A DNA stretch of 64,000 bases, from positions 33,982-97,981 of the forward strand of contig JBGSIB010000016.1 in assembly GCA_041751955.1 (NCBI GenBank). Reading direction: 5' to 3'. How positions within the stretch are numbered: position 1 is the stretch's first letter; every line of letters begins with the position of its first letter. Source of the stretch: UBA2040 sp041751955. GTDB taxonomy: Bacteria > Bacteroidota > Bacteroidia > Flavobacteriales_D > Crocinitomicaceae. This document shows positions 1-8,779 of the stretch, piece by piece. The position numbers and the translations under genes are program-made. The notes beneath the pieces were generated by a model. The model saw nothing but the letters and a program-made list of their open reading frames with translations, had not been told where the DNA came from and ran no database searches.

Positions 1-764
1 AGGTGTACACAGAAACTTCGATTTCTAGAAAACCTGTTTCCGTTGTTTCTTTGGCTTATCATCGTTTGCGCGATTTGAACATCCCTTTGGATGCACGAAT
101 TGTAATCGTTGGGGCAGGAATGACCAATACAACGTTAAGTCGTTTCTTGAAAAAACACGGGTATACCAACTTTGTGGTTTTCAATCGTACACTTAGCAAA
201 GCCCAATCTCTAGCGGCCGATTTAAAAGGACGTGCCTTTCCGCTAGAAGTTTTGTCAGAATACCAAGAAGGTTTTGATGTGCTGATTTCCTGCACAGGGA
301 CTGATAATCACCTTGTTACACCTCAAATCTATTCTGATTTACTCGTTGGCGAAACAGACAAAAAAGTGGTTATAGATATCGCCATACCTCAGGATTTAGA
401 TCCAGAAATATTAGAAAATCATTCTGTTTTTCACATCTCCGTTTCCATGCTACAGAAAATTTCTGAAGCCAATTTAAAAGAACGCTCCAGTGAAATCAGT
501 CACGTGGAAGAAATAATTTCTTGGTCACTTACACAATTCAATCTTTTGCAAAAAGAAAGAAATGTTGAACTCGCCATGCGCGCCGTTCCCCAAAAAGTAA
601 AAGAAATCAAGTCCATGGCCATGAACGAAGTTTTTAAGGATGAATTGGCAGAATTGGACGCTAACTCCATTGAATTGCTTCAAAAAATTGTGGGCTACAT
701 GGAGAAAAAATACATGAGCATGCCCATGAAAATGGCAAAAGAAATCTTATTAAAATCAAACTAA
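1..764 (+). CDS. hemA: Glutamyl-tRNA reductase, C-terminal part (5' truncated by window)
   Basis: This is the first committed enzyme of C5-pathway heme synthesis, reducing glutamyl-tRNA to glutamate-1-semialdehyde in the cytoplasm. The frame is open at the left edge (first full codon at base 3), so the N-terminal catalytic domain with its active-site Cys is outside the window. Visible are the TETSISR/VS segment, the NADP-binding domain (IVGAGMTN, about residue 36 of the visible part), and a C-terminal helical dimerisation region ending in KMAKEILLK. It lies 3 bases ahead of hemC, giving a hemA-hemC-hemD heme operon. Family assignment is secure. The GTG at base 3 is not a start. Confidence 0.93.
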   Translation, partial: VYTETSISRKPVSVVSLAYHRLRDLNIPLDARIVIVGAGMTNTTLSRFLKKHGYTNFVVFNRTLSKAQSLAADLKGRAFPLEVLSEYQEGFDVLISCTGTDNHLVTPQIYSDLLVGETDKKVVIDIAIPQDLDPEILENHSVFHISVSMLQKISEANLKERSSEISHVEEIISWSLTQFNLLQKERNVELAMRAVPQKVKEIKSMAMNEVFKDELAELDANSIELLQKIVGYMEKKYMSMPMKMAKEILLKSN

Positions 765-767
765 TTC

Positions 768-1655
768 ATGTCGAAGGTAATTATTGGTTCCAGAGGTAGC
801 GACTTGGCTCTTTGGCAGGCACATCATGTGAAAAAACAATTGGAAGACCTCAATCACGAGGTGGAAATCAAAATTATCGTTACACAAGGAGATGCAATTC
901 AAAATTTGAGCTTCGACAAAATGGAGGGAAAAGGTTTTTTTACCAAAGAAATTGAAAGCGAACTTCTGGCAGGAACCATTGATTTAGCGGTGCATTCTCA
1001 CAAAGATTTGGAAACCAATCCTCCAGCAGGATTAAAAATTGCCGCTGTTTCGGAAAGAGAAAATCCCGCGGATATTTTGTTGATCCGCAAAGAAGCTTTT
1101 GATGCCACGCAACTTTGGAAATTGAAAGAAAAAGGTAAAATTGGCACCTCTTCGGCTCGCAGAAAATCGCTTATTCATACTTTCCGTCCCGATTGTTCCA
1201 TAACGGATTTGAGAGGAAATGTTCCGACAAGAATTGAAAAGTTGGCCAACAAACAGTATGATGCGATTATCTTGGCAAAAGCTGGTGTTGACCGCTTGAA
1301 ATTAGACCTTTCTGCTTTTGAAGTGCACGTTATGGACACCACGGAATTTGTTCCCGCGCCCGCTCAAGGTGTTTTGGGATTACAAATTCGAGAAAATGAC
1401 GATCGCATGGCAGAAATCATGAAACCTTTGCACAATAAGGAAGTCGATTCACGCATACGTATTGAAAGAAAAATATTGAATTTGTTGGAAGGAGGCTGCC
1501 AATTACCACTTGGTGTTTTTTGTGATGTAGCTGGAACAGTTCACGTTTCTCATGCTCCATCTGCCAATGATGCAGCAAAAATTTACCATTTCGAACACAA
1601 AGGCGCTTTCGACATCGCTGAAAAAATTGTCGCTCAACTCAAAGAAAACGCATGA
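768..1655 (+). CDS. hemC: Porphobilinogen deaminase (hydroxymethylbilane synthase)
   Basis: It polymerises four porphobilinogens into hydroxymethylbilane. The protein is 295 residues, close to the usual 300-310. It opens with the family signature IIGSRGSDLALWQA, contains HSHKDLE and the TSSARRKS/DLRGNVPTR substrate-binding segments, and carries the dipyrromethane-cofactor cysteine at about residue 244 in LEGGCQLPLG. The start ATG follows hemA by 3 bases, and the end overlaps hemD by 4 bases (ATGA), so translation is probably coupled. Confidence 0.97.
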   Translation: MSKVIIGSRGSDLALWQAHHVKKQLEDLNHEVEIKIIVTQGDAIQNLSFDKMEGKGFFTKEIESELLAGTIDLAVHSHKDLETNPPAGLKIAAVSERENPADILLIRKEAFDATQLWKLKEKGKIGTSSARRKSLIHTFRPDCSITDLRGNVPTRIEKLANKQYDAIILAKAGVDRLKLDLSAFEVHVMDTTEFVPAPAQGVLGLQIRENDDRMAEIMKPLHNKEVDSRIRIERKILNLLEGGCQLPLGVFCDVAGTVHVSHAPSANDAAKIYHFEHKGAFDIAEKIVAQLKENA

Positions 1656-2305
1656 CAATTTATATCTCGAAAACTACCGAAGATTCCCTTTGGCTTGCCG
1701 ATTATTGCCAAGAACAAAAGTGGAATCTTATTGCTGAATCGATGATAGATTTCTCCGAAATGGCTTTCAAAGTGCCTAAAAAGGCTGAAATCATTTTTTT
1801 TAGTTCCAAAAATGGCGTGCGTTATTTTTTCAATCAAAATGAATTGCCAAAAGGAGTTGAAACAGCCTGCGTCGGAAAAGAAACAGCGCGCGTTTTGAGA
1901 AAACACAATATAGAACCAACTTTCATTGGCGAAAACAGTGGAGATCCTGAAGCTGTGGGAAAAGAATTTTTGCAATTCATTGGCGACAAACATGTGTTTT
2001 TTCCCACCAGCAACGCGAGTTTGCATACCATTGCCAACCTACTTCCCGAAAAACAAAAAACCATCGCTTCTATCTACGAAACGAAAACTTCTGCGCAGAA
2101 AATAGCTCCTGCCGACATCTATATTTTTTCTAGCCCAAGCAATGTAAAAGGGTTTTTGGAAGAGAATACCATTTCCAACGACGCCAAAGTAATCGCTTGG
2201 GGATTGGTTACAGAACGCGCTTTGATGGATGCCGATGTTTTTCCAGAGTACGTTTTGGAAACTGGACAGAAAGAGGAATTGCTAGAATATTTGGCGACAA
2301 TTTGA
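1652..2305 (+). CDS. hemD: Uroporphyrinogen-III synthase
   Basis: It cyclises hydroxymethylbilane to uroporphyrinogen III with inversion of ring D. This is a fast-evolving family with few fixed motifs. Support comes from its length (217 residues), FFSSKNGVRYFF near residue 50, FFPTSNAS near 113, the C-terminal FSSPSNVKGF, and above all its position overlapping hemC by ATGA. Context and motif pattern agree. No later heme gene follows in this window. Confidence 0.9.
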   Translation: MTIYISKTTEDSLWLADYCQEQKWNLIAESMIDFSEMAFKVPKKAEIIFFSSKNGVRYFFNQNELPKGVETACVGKETARVLRKHNIEPTFIGENSGDPEAVGKEFLQFIGDKHVFFPTSNASLHTIANLLPEKQKTIASIYETKTSAQKIAPADIYIFSSPSNVKGFLEENTISNDAKVIAWGLVTERALMDADVFPEYVLETGQKEELLEYLATI

Positions 2306-2311
2306 TTAAAA

Positions 2312-3067
2312 TTGTTAGGTTTATCAGTCAACAAATATAGTTTGCCCAATTTCACTTTTATTCAATTCATTGTTTCCCAAAAATTCGTTGGTTTACCCCT
2401 TGGATTTCTCCTTTTGCAATTTGCCTTTTCTTGCGAATCATCCAATAAGACAGGTAAAACGGGAAAAAAATCCAACACAATTGAAGTCGTAAATTCAGTT
2501 GATACCACCTCAAGAAAAATTCCTGTAAAACAAACCCAAGACTTTGTTCCAGAAGGCTATTTGATTCAAAAAGAAATTTTCGGCGATTTAAACGGAGATG
2601 GTTTTGCTGATTGTGCCCTAATTTTAGAAAAAGAAAATGGAAAGAGCGACCTTCGAAGCGTTCGAATTCTTTTGCATGACGATGAAACGAAGTGGAAGAA
2701 TTTTGAAACTGCCTGGGATTTAATCAGCAATGAATATAATGAGGAATACAAACGAAACGAAAGCGAAGATTATTCTATTAAAGAAGGGGAATTGGTTTTA
2801 GAAACGTTTTGCTACGGTCCTTGTGGCAATGACTTTCTGCATTTTGCCTTTGAAAAAGACCTGTTTATTCTCACCTATTATTCCTACTATTTCGCAGGTG
2901 CAGGTTCCCATTCATTTTTGGAATATGAGCGAAAAAACAATAGGGTTTCCTACGATGTTACCAATACCATGCTCGACGATATGCCTACGGAAACTGAAGA
3001 AATAATATTCAACAAGCGCATTCGTTTTGAATCGTTGAGTTTGGAAAAAGTGCAGAATACATTTTAA
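2312..3067 (+). CDS. Predicted lipoprotein of unknown function
   Basis: I do not recognise the family. A hydrophobic stretch ending in FAFSC resembles a lipobox, so the mature protein may be a lipidated periplasmic or outer-membrane protein. The mature part includes a DLNGDGFADCALIL segment, which resembles FG-GAP/calcium-loop type sequences (DxNGDG). The start is uncertain: the only in-frame candidates are TTG codons at 2312 and 2342, and none has a clear ribosome site. It begins 6 bases after hemD and could ride on the heme transcript, but nothing ties it to heme synthesis. Confidence 0.65.
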   Translation: MLGLSVNKYSLPNFTFIQFIVSQKFVGLPLGFLLLQFAFSCESSNKTGKTGKKSNTIEVVNSVDTTSRKIPVKQTQDFVPEGYLIQKEIFGDLNGDGFADCALILEKENGKSDLRSVRILLHDDETKWKNFETAWDLISNEYNEEYKRNESEDYSIKEGELVLETFCYGPCGNDFLHFAFEKDLFILTYYSYYFAGAGSHSFLEYERKNNRVSYDVTNTMLDDMPTETEEIIFNKRIRFESLSLEKVQNTF

Positions 3068-3198
3068 AATTCTATAATAAATCAAACATTGGTGTGACTA
3101 TTTCATGTCCAACACGCGAAATTTTGCAATTTGCAAGACAAGAATAAATCTTCTCCGACATAATTTTTCGTATTTTTACCTTTCATTAAAACAGAAAT

Positions 3199-4515
3199 AT
3201 GGGTTGTGCTAGTTGTAGCAGCGGAGATGGAACTCCCCGCGGATGTAAGAACAACGGTACCTGTAGCTCTGGCGGTTGCAATAAATTAGCAGTGTACGAT
3301 TGGTTGGGGAACATGAGTCTTCCAGCGGGTCAGGCATCTTACGATATAGTAGAAATTCGTTTCAAAAATAGTCGAAAGAGTTTTTACAGAAATGCAAGTA
3401 ATTTAACCCTTTGCGTGGGCGATGTGGTGGCGGTGGAAGCAAGTCCAGGTCACGATATAGGAGTCGTTTCAGCCCAAGGGGAATTAGCCAGAATACAAGT
3501 AGCGAAAAAATCTCCAGGTTTGAAACCGATGGAGACAAAAAAGATTTACCGTGTTGCGACACAAGACGATGTCGAAAAATGGGTAAAAGCACGCGGTTTG
3601 GAGAAAGATGTCATGTTTCAGGCACGAACTTTGGCCTTGAAAATTGGTCTTCAAATGAAGATTTCTGATGTGGAATATCAAGGCGATCTTTCAAAAGCCA
3701 CGTTTTATTATACAGCAGAAACACGTGTGGATTTCCGTCAATTGATCAAAGACATGGCGGATAACTTTAAAATCCGTATTGAAATGCGTCAAATTGGTTC
3801 GCGTCAAGAGGCATCTCGTTTGGGAGGAATTGGCTCTTGTGGTCGTGAACTTTGCTGCTCAACTTGGTTGACAGATTTCCGATCTGTTTCTACTTCAGCT
3901 GCTCGATATCAACAACTTTCTTTGAACCCGCAAAAGCTTGCAGGTCAATGTGGTAAACTAAAATGTTGTCTCAACTATGAGTTAGACATGTACGTTGAGG
4001 CCATAAAATCATTCCCAAAGGCGGACACCAAATTGCACACAGCAAAAGGTATGGCCTACCACGTAAAAACAGATGTTTTCAAAAAGCAAATGTGGTTTGC
4101 ATATGAACGTGGTGTTGAAGGTGGTGGCTTAGTCGCTTTGCATCCAGATCGTGTTCGCGATATAGTCGCCATGAACAAAGAAGACAAAAAACCCGCGGAT
4201 TTGAAAGAATTCATGGAAGTGGTTGCCATCAAAGAACCGGATTATTCAAATGTAGTTGGGCAAGATAGCTTGAATCGTTTTGACAGTTTGAACAAAAAGA
4301 AAAAACGCAAGAAAAAACCTTCAGGAAACAGACCTCCAGGGGATAATCGTCCGCAGGCAAATCGTGAGCCTAAACCAGTGAGCAACAATGGATCTGCAGA
4401 AAAGCCTAAAACGGAAGGTGAATCACCTGCTAATGCCAATAGACCCAATAAAAACAAAAGGAGACGACCTAATAATAAAAATCGTGGACCTCAAGATAAA
4501 AAAAGTGAAGAATAA
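3199..4515 (+). CDS. PSP1/RicT (YaaT)-type protein
   Basis: This homolog of the Bacillus RicT/YaaT family (PSP1 C-terminal domain) has 438 residues. The conserved Cys-rich core SCGRELCCSTWL ... GQCGKLKCCLNYE sits near residues 213-258. The first 30 residues add five cysteines (C3, C6, C16, C22, C27), a likely metal or Fe-S ligand set. The last 90 residues are Lys/Asn/Pro-rich low complexity. In Bacillus, RicT with RicA and RicF binds Fe-S clusters and affects RNA processing. No RicA or RicF is in this window, so the role here is open. Its 3' end overlaps gldH by 11 bases, an arrangement I recall from other flavobacteria. Confidence 0.88.
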   Translation: MGCASCSSGDGTPRGCKNNGTCSSGGCNKLAVYDWLGNMSLPAGQASYDIVEIRFKNSRKSFYRNASNLTLCVGDVVAVEASPGHDIGVVSAQGELARIQVAKKSPGLKPMETKKIYRVATQDDVEKWVKARGLEKDVMFQARTLALKIGLQMKISDVEYQGDLSKATFYYTAETRVDFRQLIKDMADNFKIRIEMRQIGSRQEASRLGGIGSCGRELCCSTWLTDFRSVSTSAARYQQLSLNPQKLAGQCGKLKCCLNYELDMYVEAIKSFPKADTKLHTAKGMAYHVKTDVFKKQMWFAYERGVEGGGLVALHPDRVRDIVAMNKEDKKPADLKEFMEVVAIKEPDYSNVVGQDSLNRFDSLNKKKKRKKKPSGNRPPGDNRPQANREPKPVSNNGSAEKPKTEGESPANANRPNKNKRRRPNNKNRGPQDKKSEE

Positions 4516-4969
4516 TTGGGTAATAATAGCAGTTTTGGGCATGTTGCTTTTTGCATCTTGTGGAGAAACGCCGCACTTTGATAAAACATATGCCTTTAAG
4601 AATAAAACTTGGAGTCAGCGAGTAACACCTAAATTTCAAGTGGAAATTAAGGACACAACGAAAGTCTATGATTTCGTTGTAACACTGCGCACAACCACCA
4701 GTTACAGTTTCAATAATCTCTGGGTGTTTTTAAACTCAAAAACACCGAGTGGTTTGACTGCCAGAGAACCGTATCAAATTCACATTGCCAATGATGAAGG
4801 CACGTGGATAGGCAGAAAATCTGGGACAGTGATAGAAAATCAATTGATATTCAAGGGTCGAAAGTTTCCTGTAAAGGGTATATACACATTCGCCTTGGAA
4901 CAAGGCATTACAGATGAAACCATAGATGAGGTTCTAGATATTGGACTCAGATTGACAGAAAGAATTTAA
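4505..4969 (+). CDS. gldH: Gliding motility / T9SS-associated lipoprotein GldH
   Basis: GldH is a lipoprotein needed for gliding and T9SS function in Flavobacterium johnsoniae; its biochemical role is unknown. I place the start at a GTG inside the end of the upstream gene, giving 154 residues with a clean signal peptide and lipobox (MLLFASC, lipidated C19). The longer upstream-ATG reading would bury the signal peptide. Mature features are FDKTYAFKN, then a beta-rich domain with YSFNNLWVFL and a C-terminal DIGLRLTERI. The overlap with the RicT-like gene supports translational coupling. The next gene is convergent, 1 base away. Confidence 0.85.
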   Translation: MKNNWVIIAVLGMLLFASCGETPHFDKTYAFKNKTWSQRVTPKFQVEIKDTTKVYDFVVTLRTTTSYSFNNLWVFLNSKTPSGLTAREPYQIHIANDEGTWIGRKSGTVIENQLIFKGRKFPVKGIYTFALEQGITDETIDEVLDIGLRLTERI

Positions 4970-4970
4970 T

Positions 4971-5669
4971 CTATTTTTTCTTTTTCTTATTGTCTTGCTT
5001 TTTTGAGGCAGAGCTTTTGTATTTTCGAGTAAATGAAAAGGCAATAATGTGCTCATATTTCGGAGAAATCAACGAAAATCCGTACATATATTTCAGGGAA
5101 ACATTGAATGGTCCTAACATTTCAAAATCAACTCCAGCAGCGATGCGCACTTTATTCATGATAATTCCATTATCATTTTTAAAGAAAAACTCTGAGGAAA
5201 CTACAGGGGAAATATAACTGTTGTTGATGTCGTATAGAATTTCCGGTTTCAAACGTATCCCAGGAGCCAAATCTGAGAAGCTTGACTCAGATGATCGCAC
5301 ACGTGTCAACGTAGTCTGCGCTCTGGCCCTAAAACCGAGTTCAAACCGTTTATAATTGGTGCCAAAATTTGCATTTAAATTGACGCGCTGAGACATGTGA
5401 TAATTATTGAATTTATTTCTTTCCGAAACAATCCGATAATCAATCGATGGTTTGAACCATTTTGTTACCTCATATTTTCCCGTAAATTCAGTGAAAAAGG
5501 TATTTAAAATTACAGGCTCCATTCTCAAATTAAGCTCGCCAGATAAATCCAATTTCTTAGTTAAACTGTATTTTACTCCTCCCGACAACCACATTTCGTG
5601 ATCCACTTGGGCATTCGCTTTTTCTGCGCTATAAAAAGCTAATAATGAGATTATGAAAAAGACTCTCAT
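4971..5669 (-). CDS. DUF2490-type predicted outer-membrane beta-barrel protein
   Basis: The protein has 232 residues, with a signal peptide (FFIISLLAFYSAEKANAQ, cleavage after AQA-like sequence) and alternating amphipathic beta strands, as in DUF2490 proteins (W-L-x-G start, conserved KPSIDYRIV). The C-terminal strand ends in IIAFSFTRKY followed by a Lys-rich tail (KKQDNKKKKK). The start ATG shares its A with the last base of the upstream lipoprotein stop (TGATG), so the two are almost certainly cotranslated. The function of DUF2490 proteins is not established. Confidence 0.78.
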   Translation of the reverse strand: MRVFFIISLLAFYSAEKANAQVDHEMWLSGGVKYSLTKKLDLSGELNLRMEPVILNTFFTEFTGKYEVTKWFKPSIDYRIVSERNKFNNYHMSQRVNLNANFGTNYKRFELGFRARAQTTLTRVRSSESSFSDLAPGIRLKPEILYDINNSYISPVVSSEFFFKNDNGIIMNKVRIAAGVDFEMLGPFNVSLKYMYGFSLISPKYEHIIAFSFTRKYKSSASKKQDNKKKKK

Positions 5670-6064
5670 CAATCTACAACTTCAATTGTTCCAATATTCA
5701 CCGTTTCTTTCGCTTTTGTTACTTCAATAGTTTTCAAAACCACTTGGTCACCGGAAGCACAAGAAGCACATTTTTCGTAGGTATATATCGTATAATTTCC
5801 CTTTTCTAAAAATTTGAATTCAAAATTTCCATCATAACTGGTTTCGGACTTGTCATCATGGACTGTTCCTTCACCGTAAATAATATATACATCGTAATTC
5901 TGGGCATCATAGGTAGCAATCGTAACACCTGCACTATTCTTTTTATTGACTATAATTTTACCCGTGATGGTTGACGTACCACCTTCGCCTTCCACTTTTT
6001 TACAAGCAGAGACAAGGAAAATGCCAAAAGTAAGTATGGCTGCTAGTAGGCTTAATCTTTTCAT
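5669..6064 (-). CDS. Small lipoprotein, predicted
   Basis: The protein has 131 residues with a textbook lipoprotein signal (LVSAC, lipidated C21). The mature part resembles a short carboxypeptidase-regulatory or prealbumin-like beta sandwich (TGKIIVNKKN ... YDGNFEFKFLEKGNYTIYTYEKCASC). A CASCASG cysteine pair near residue 100 is unusual for the family. It is transcribed from its own TAnnTTTG box and is translationally coupled to the DUF2490 barrel gene, which suggests the two act together at the outer membrane. No specific function is recognised. Confidence 0.72.
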   Translation of the reverse strand: MKRLSLLAAILTFGIFLVSACKKVEGEGGTSTITGKIIVNKKNSAGVTIATYDAQNYDVYIIYGEGTVHDDKSETSYDGNFEFKFLEKGNYTIYTYEKCASCASGDQVVLKTIEVTKAKETVNIGTIEVVD

Positions 6065-6086
6065 AACTATTTGATAATTTTAAGTT

Positions 6087-6094
6087 CAAATGTA
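6087..6094 (-). promoter_or_regulatory. Bacteroidota -7 box TACATTTG
   Basis: It is an exact match to the Bacteroidota -7 consensus TAnnTTTG, ending 22 bases before the ATG of the minus-strand lipoprotein. No convincing -33 TTTG was seen at the usual distance. Confidence 0.55.
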
Positions 6095-6256
6095 CAAATA
6101 TTTCGTTTCTATAAAATAATAAAAATTGAGCCAACGATTTAAAGAAAACAACGTCTATATTATAGAATTACACGGAACAACAAAATTAAATTGTTATTAA
6201 ACATTTTTAATTTGTAATTTCAACTTGCTTAAATAAATAAAAAGAGTTTATCAACT

Positions 6257-8779
6257 ATGAAAAGAACGGTAATTGCAGCCTTATTGCTAGGCTTATGCAG
6301 TCTTGCCTCTGCGCAAGTCGTCATCAATGAATATTCATTCTCCAATTTCAATGGTCCAACAGATGCATTTGGGGAGAATGAGGATTGGGTTGAATTATAC
6401 AATCCCACAGCATCTCCAGTAGATTTAACAGGCTTTTATTTATCTGACAAAGCCGGAAACTTGACCAAATGGCAAGTTCCAAGCGGAAATGTTCCAGCAA
6501 ATGGCTATACCATGGTCTTTTATTCGAAAAGAGGCACTGTTTCAGGGGCTGAAATTCATCCCGATTTTACCATGAGTCAAACGCAAGGCGAATGGATAAT
6601 TTTAGCCAACGCCGTTGGGAATGTTGTCGATTCGTTAAAAGTACAAAAAGTGACCAAAGAAAATCATTCCTACGGTCGCCAAACAAATGGCAGCACTACT
6701 TGGAAACTCTTTTTATCGCCAACTCCAAACGCTGCGAATACTGGCGGGATTGATTATTACACACCCAGACCTATTTTAAGTGTGGCGCCAGGTTTTTATA
6801 CCACTGCTCAAACTGTATCGATTACTTGTCCCATGCCAGGTGCCACGATTCGTTACACTTTGGATGGGTCGGCGGTCACTTCTGCTTCTCCTGTTTATTC
6901 AACTCCACTGAATATTGCGACAACAACTGTGGTGCGAGCTGGGGCGTTTAGTGCGACTAACGAACCTAGTTTCATGGAAACGAACACGTATTTCATCAAT
7001 GTGAATCATACCATTCCTGTTGTCTCTGTTTGCGGAGCAAATGTTTATACGCTTATTGCCAACGGACAGCAAGGTGGACCAAGTGGGCCTAACAAAGTGG
7101 GACATTTCGAAATATTCGAACAAGACAAAAGCTTTATCGATGAAGGTCAGGGACATTTCAATAAACACGGAAACGACTCATGGGCATACGCGCAAAGAGG
7201 ATTTGACTTTATTATGCGTGATGAAATGGGATATAATAATGAGGTTCATCACAAAATTTTCCCGGAAAAAACAAGAGAAGATTTCCAGCGCCTCATGTTA
7301 AAACCTGCCGCTAACGATAATTATCCATACGGTGGTGGTGGTGGTGCACACATTCGTGATGCTTTCGTTCACACGCTTTCTCTACGAGCAGATTTAAAAC
7401 TCGATGTTCGAACGTGGCGACCATGTATCGTTTATTTGAACGGGCAATACTGGGGTGTTTATGAACTGCGTGAAAAAGTTGATGATAGCGACTTTACAGA
7501 TTATTACTACCAACAAAACAAATTCAATATCGAATACTTGAAAACTTGGGGTGGTACATGGACGGAATACGGAGCTCCCAATGCTCAACCCAATTGGAAT
7601 TCCTTAGTAGCTTATGTTGCTGGAAACAATATGGGGGTTCAAGCTAACTTTGATTATGTTGATAGCCTTTTAAATTGGAAATCACTGGTTGATTATTTTG
7701 TTTTAAATTCTTACGTCGTTTCCCAAGATTGGTTGAATTGGAATACTGCTTGGTGGCACGGTTTAAATCCAGCCAACGACAAGAAAAAATGGCGATATAC
7801 TTTATGGGATATGGATGCAACTTTTGGACATTATATCAACTATACTGGTATTCCTGATCCTTCGGCAAATGCAGACCCATGTAATGTGGAAAACTTACCA
7901 AATCCTGGTGGACAAGGTCATACTCCAGTTCTTCAAAAATTGATCAATGAAAATCCAATTGTTGAACAATATTATATCACCCGTTATATTGATTTGGTTA
8001 ACACAAGCTTCTCTTGTCCTTCAATGCAGCAATTACTGGATAGTATGATTGCAGAGATTCAACCTGAAATGCAAGGTCAGGTAACCAGATGGACTGGAGG
8101 TTCTTACGCAGGATGGCAAGCAAAAGTTCAAGAATTAAAAGATTTTATCGATATGAGATGTACTGCTCTAACACAAGGAATGATTGACTGTTACAATTTA
8201 ACAGGCCCTTTCCTTACTACATTTGATGTGACGCCAAATGGTGCTGGAGAAATTAAAGTAAATTCAACATGGGCTCCATCCGATCCTTGGTCGACGAGCT
8301 ACTTTGGAGGAATTGTTACATTATTAGACGAAAAAGCTAATCCTGGCTTCGTATTCGACCATTGGGAAGCAGACAATGGTCCTCTGGATAGCATAGCCAC
8401 GAATTCCCAAAATTCAATTAGTGTAACTGGTCCTGGAACAATTATCGCGGTATTTAAGGTTATAACAACACCTGTTCCACCTCCACCACCAGTAAGTAAT
8501 TTGAAAGGAATTCAGTTTCCTACAGCATTCTCGCCAAACGAAGACTCAAAAAATGAAGGCTTCCAGCTTCATGTTGGAGGGGATGTTCGTTCTTTTACAT
8601 TCCGAGTTTGGGATAGATGGGGAAATTTACTTGTATCGACAGACGATCCTGAATTTACTTGGGATGGAACATATAAGAATAAACCATTACAATCTGGCGT
8701 GTACGTTTATCAGTTAGAGACTGAATTCAAAAACGGGACAAGCGAAAGCACATCTGGTAATATAACTATTGTACGATGA
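6257..8779 (+). CDS. Secreted CotH-family protein with lamin-tail domain and T9SS type B sorting domain
   Basis: The protein has 840 residues. In order: signal peptide (LLGLCSLASAQ), lamin-tail-like domain (VINEYSFSN ... DWVELYNPT, about 20-150), a chitobiase/CHB-type beta domain (YTTAQTVSITC ... IRYTLDGS, about 170-240), a CotH domain (HGNDSWAYAQRGFDFIMRDEMG near 305, WDMDATFGHY near 520), an InlB-like repeat region (FDHWEADNG), and a C-terminal type B sorting domain (FPTAFSPNEDSKNEGF ... VWDRWGN). CotH proteins in spore coats are atypical kinases. Activity here is inferred only. It overlaps the PorP/SprF gene by ATGA, the pairing typical of type B cargo. Confidence 0.88.
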   Translation: MKRTVIAALLLGLCSLASAQVVINEYSFSNFNGPTDAFGENEDWVELYNPTASPVDLTGFYLSDKAGNLTKWQVPSGNVPANGYTMVFYSKRGTVSGAEIHPDFTMSQTQGEWIILANAVGNVVDSLKVQKVTKENHSYGRQTNGSTTWKLFLSPTPNAANTGGIDYYTPRPILSVAPGFYTTAQTVSITCPMPGATIRYTLDGSAVTSASPVYSTPLNIATTTVVRAGAFSATNEPSFMETNTYFINVNHTIPVVSVCGANVYTLIANGQQGGPSGPNKVGHFEIFEQDKSFIDEGQGHFNKHGNDSWAYAQRGFDFIMRDEMGYNNEVHHKIFPEKTREDFQRLMLKPAANDNYPYGGGGGAHIRDAFVHTLSLRADLKLDVRTWRPCIVYLNGQYWGVYELREKVDDSDFTDYYYQQNKFNIEYLKTWGGTWTEYGAPNAQPNWNSLVAYVAGNNMGVQANFDYVDSLLNWKSLVDYFVLNSYVVSQDWLNWNTAWWHGLNPANDKKKWRYTLWDMDATFGHYINYTGIPDPSANADPCNVENLPNPGGQGHTPVLQKLINENPIVEQYYITRYIDLVNTSFSCPSMQQLLDSMIAEIQPEMQGQVTRWTGGSYAGWQAKVQELKDFIDMRCTALTQGMIDCYNLTGPFLTTFDVTPNGAGEIKVNSTWAPSDPWSTSYFGGIVTLLDEKANPGFVFDHWEADNGPLDSIATNSQNSISVTGPGTIIAVFKVITTPVPPPPPVSNLKGIQFPTAFSPNEDSKNEGFQLHVGGDVRSFTFRVWDRWGNLLVSTDDPEFTWDGTYKNKPLQSGVYVYQLETEFKNGTSESTSGNITIVR

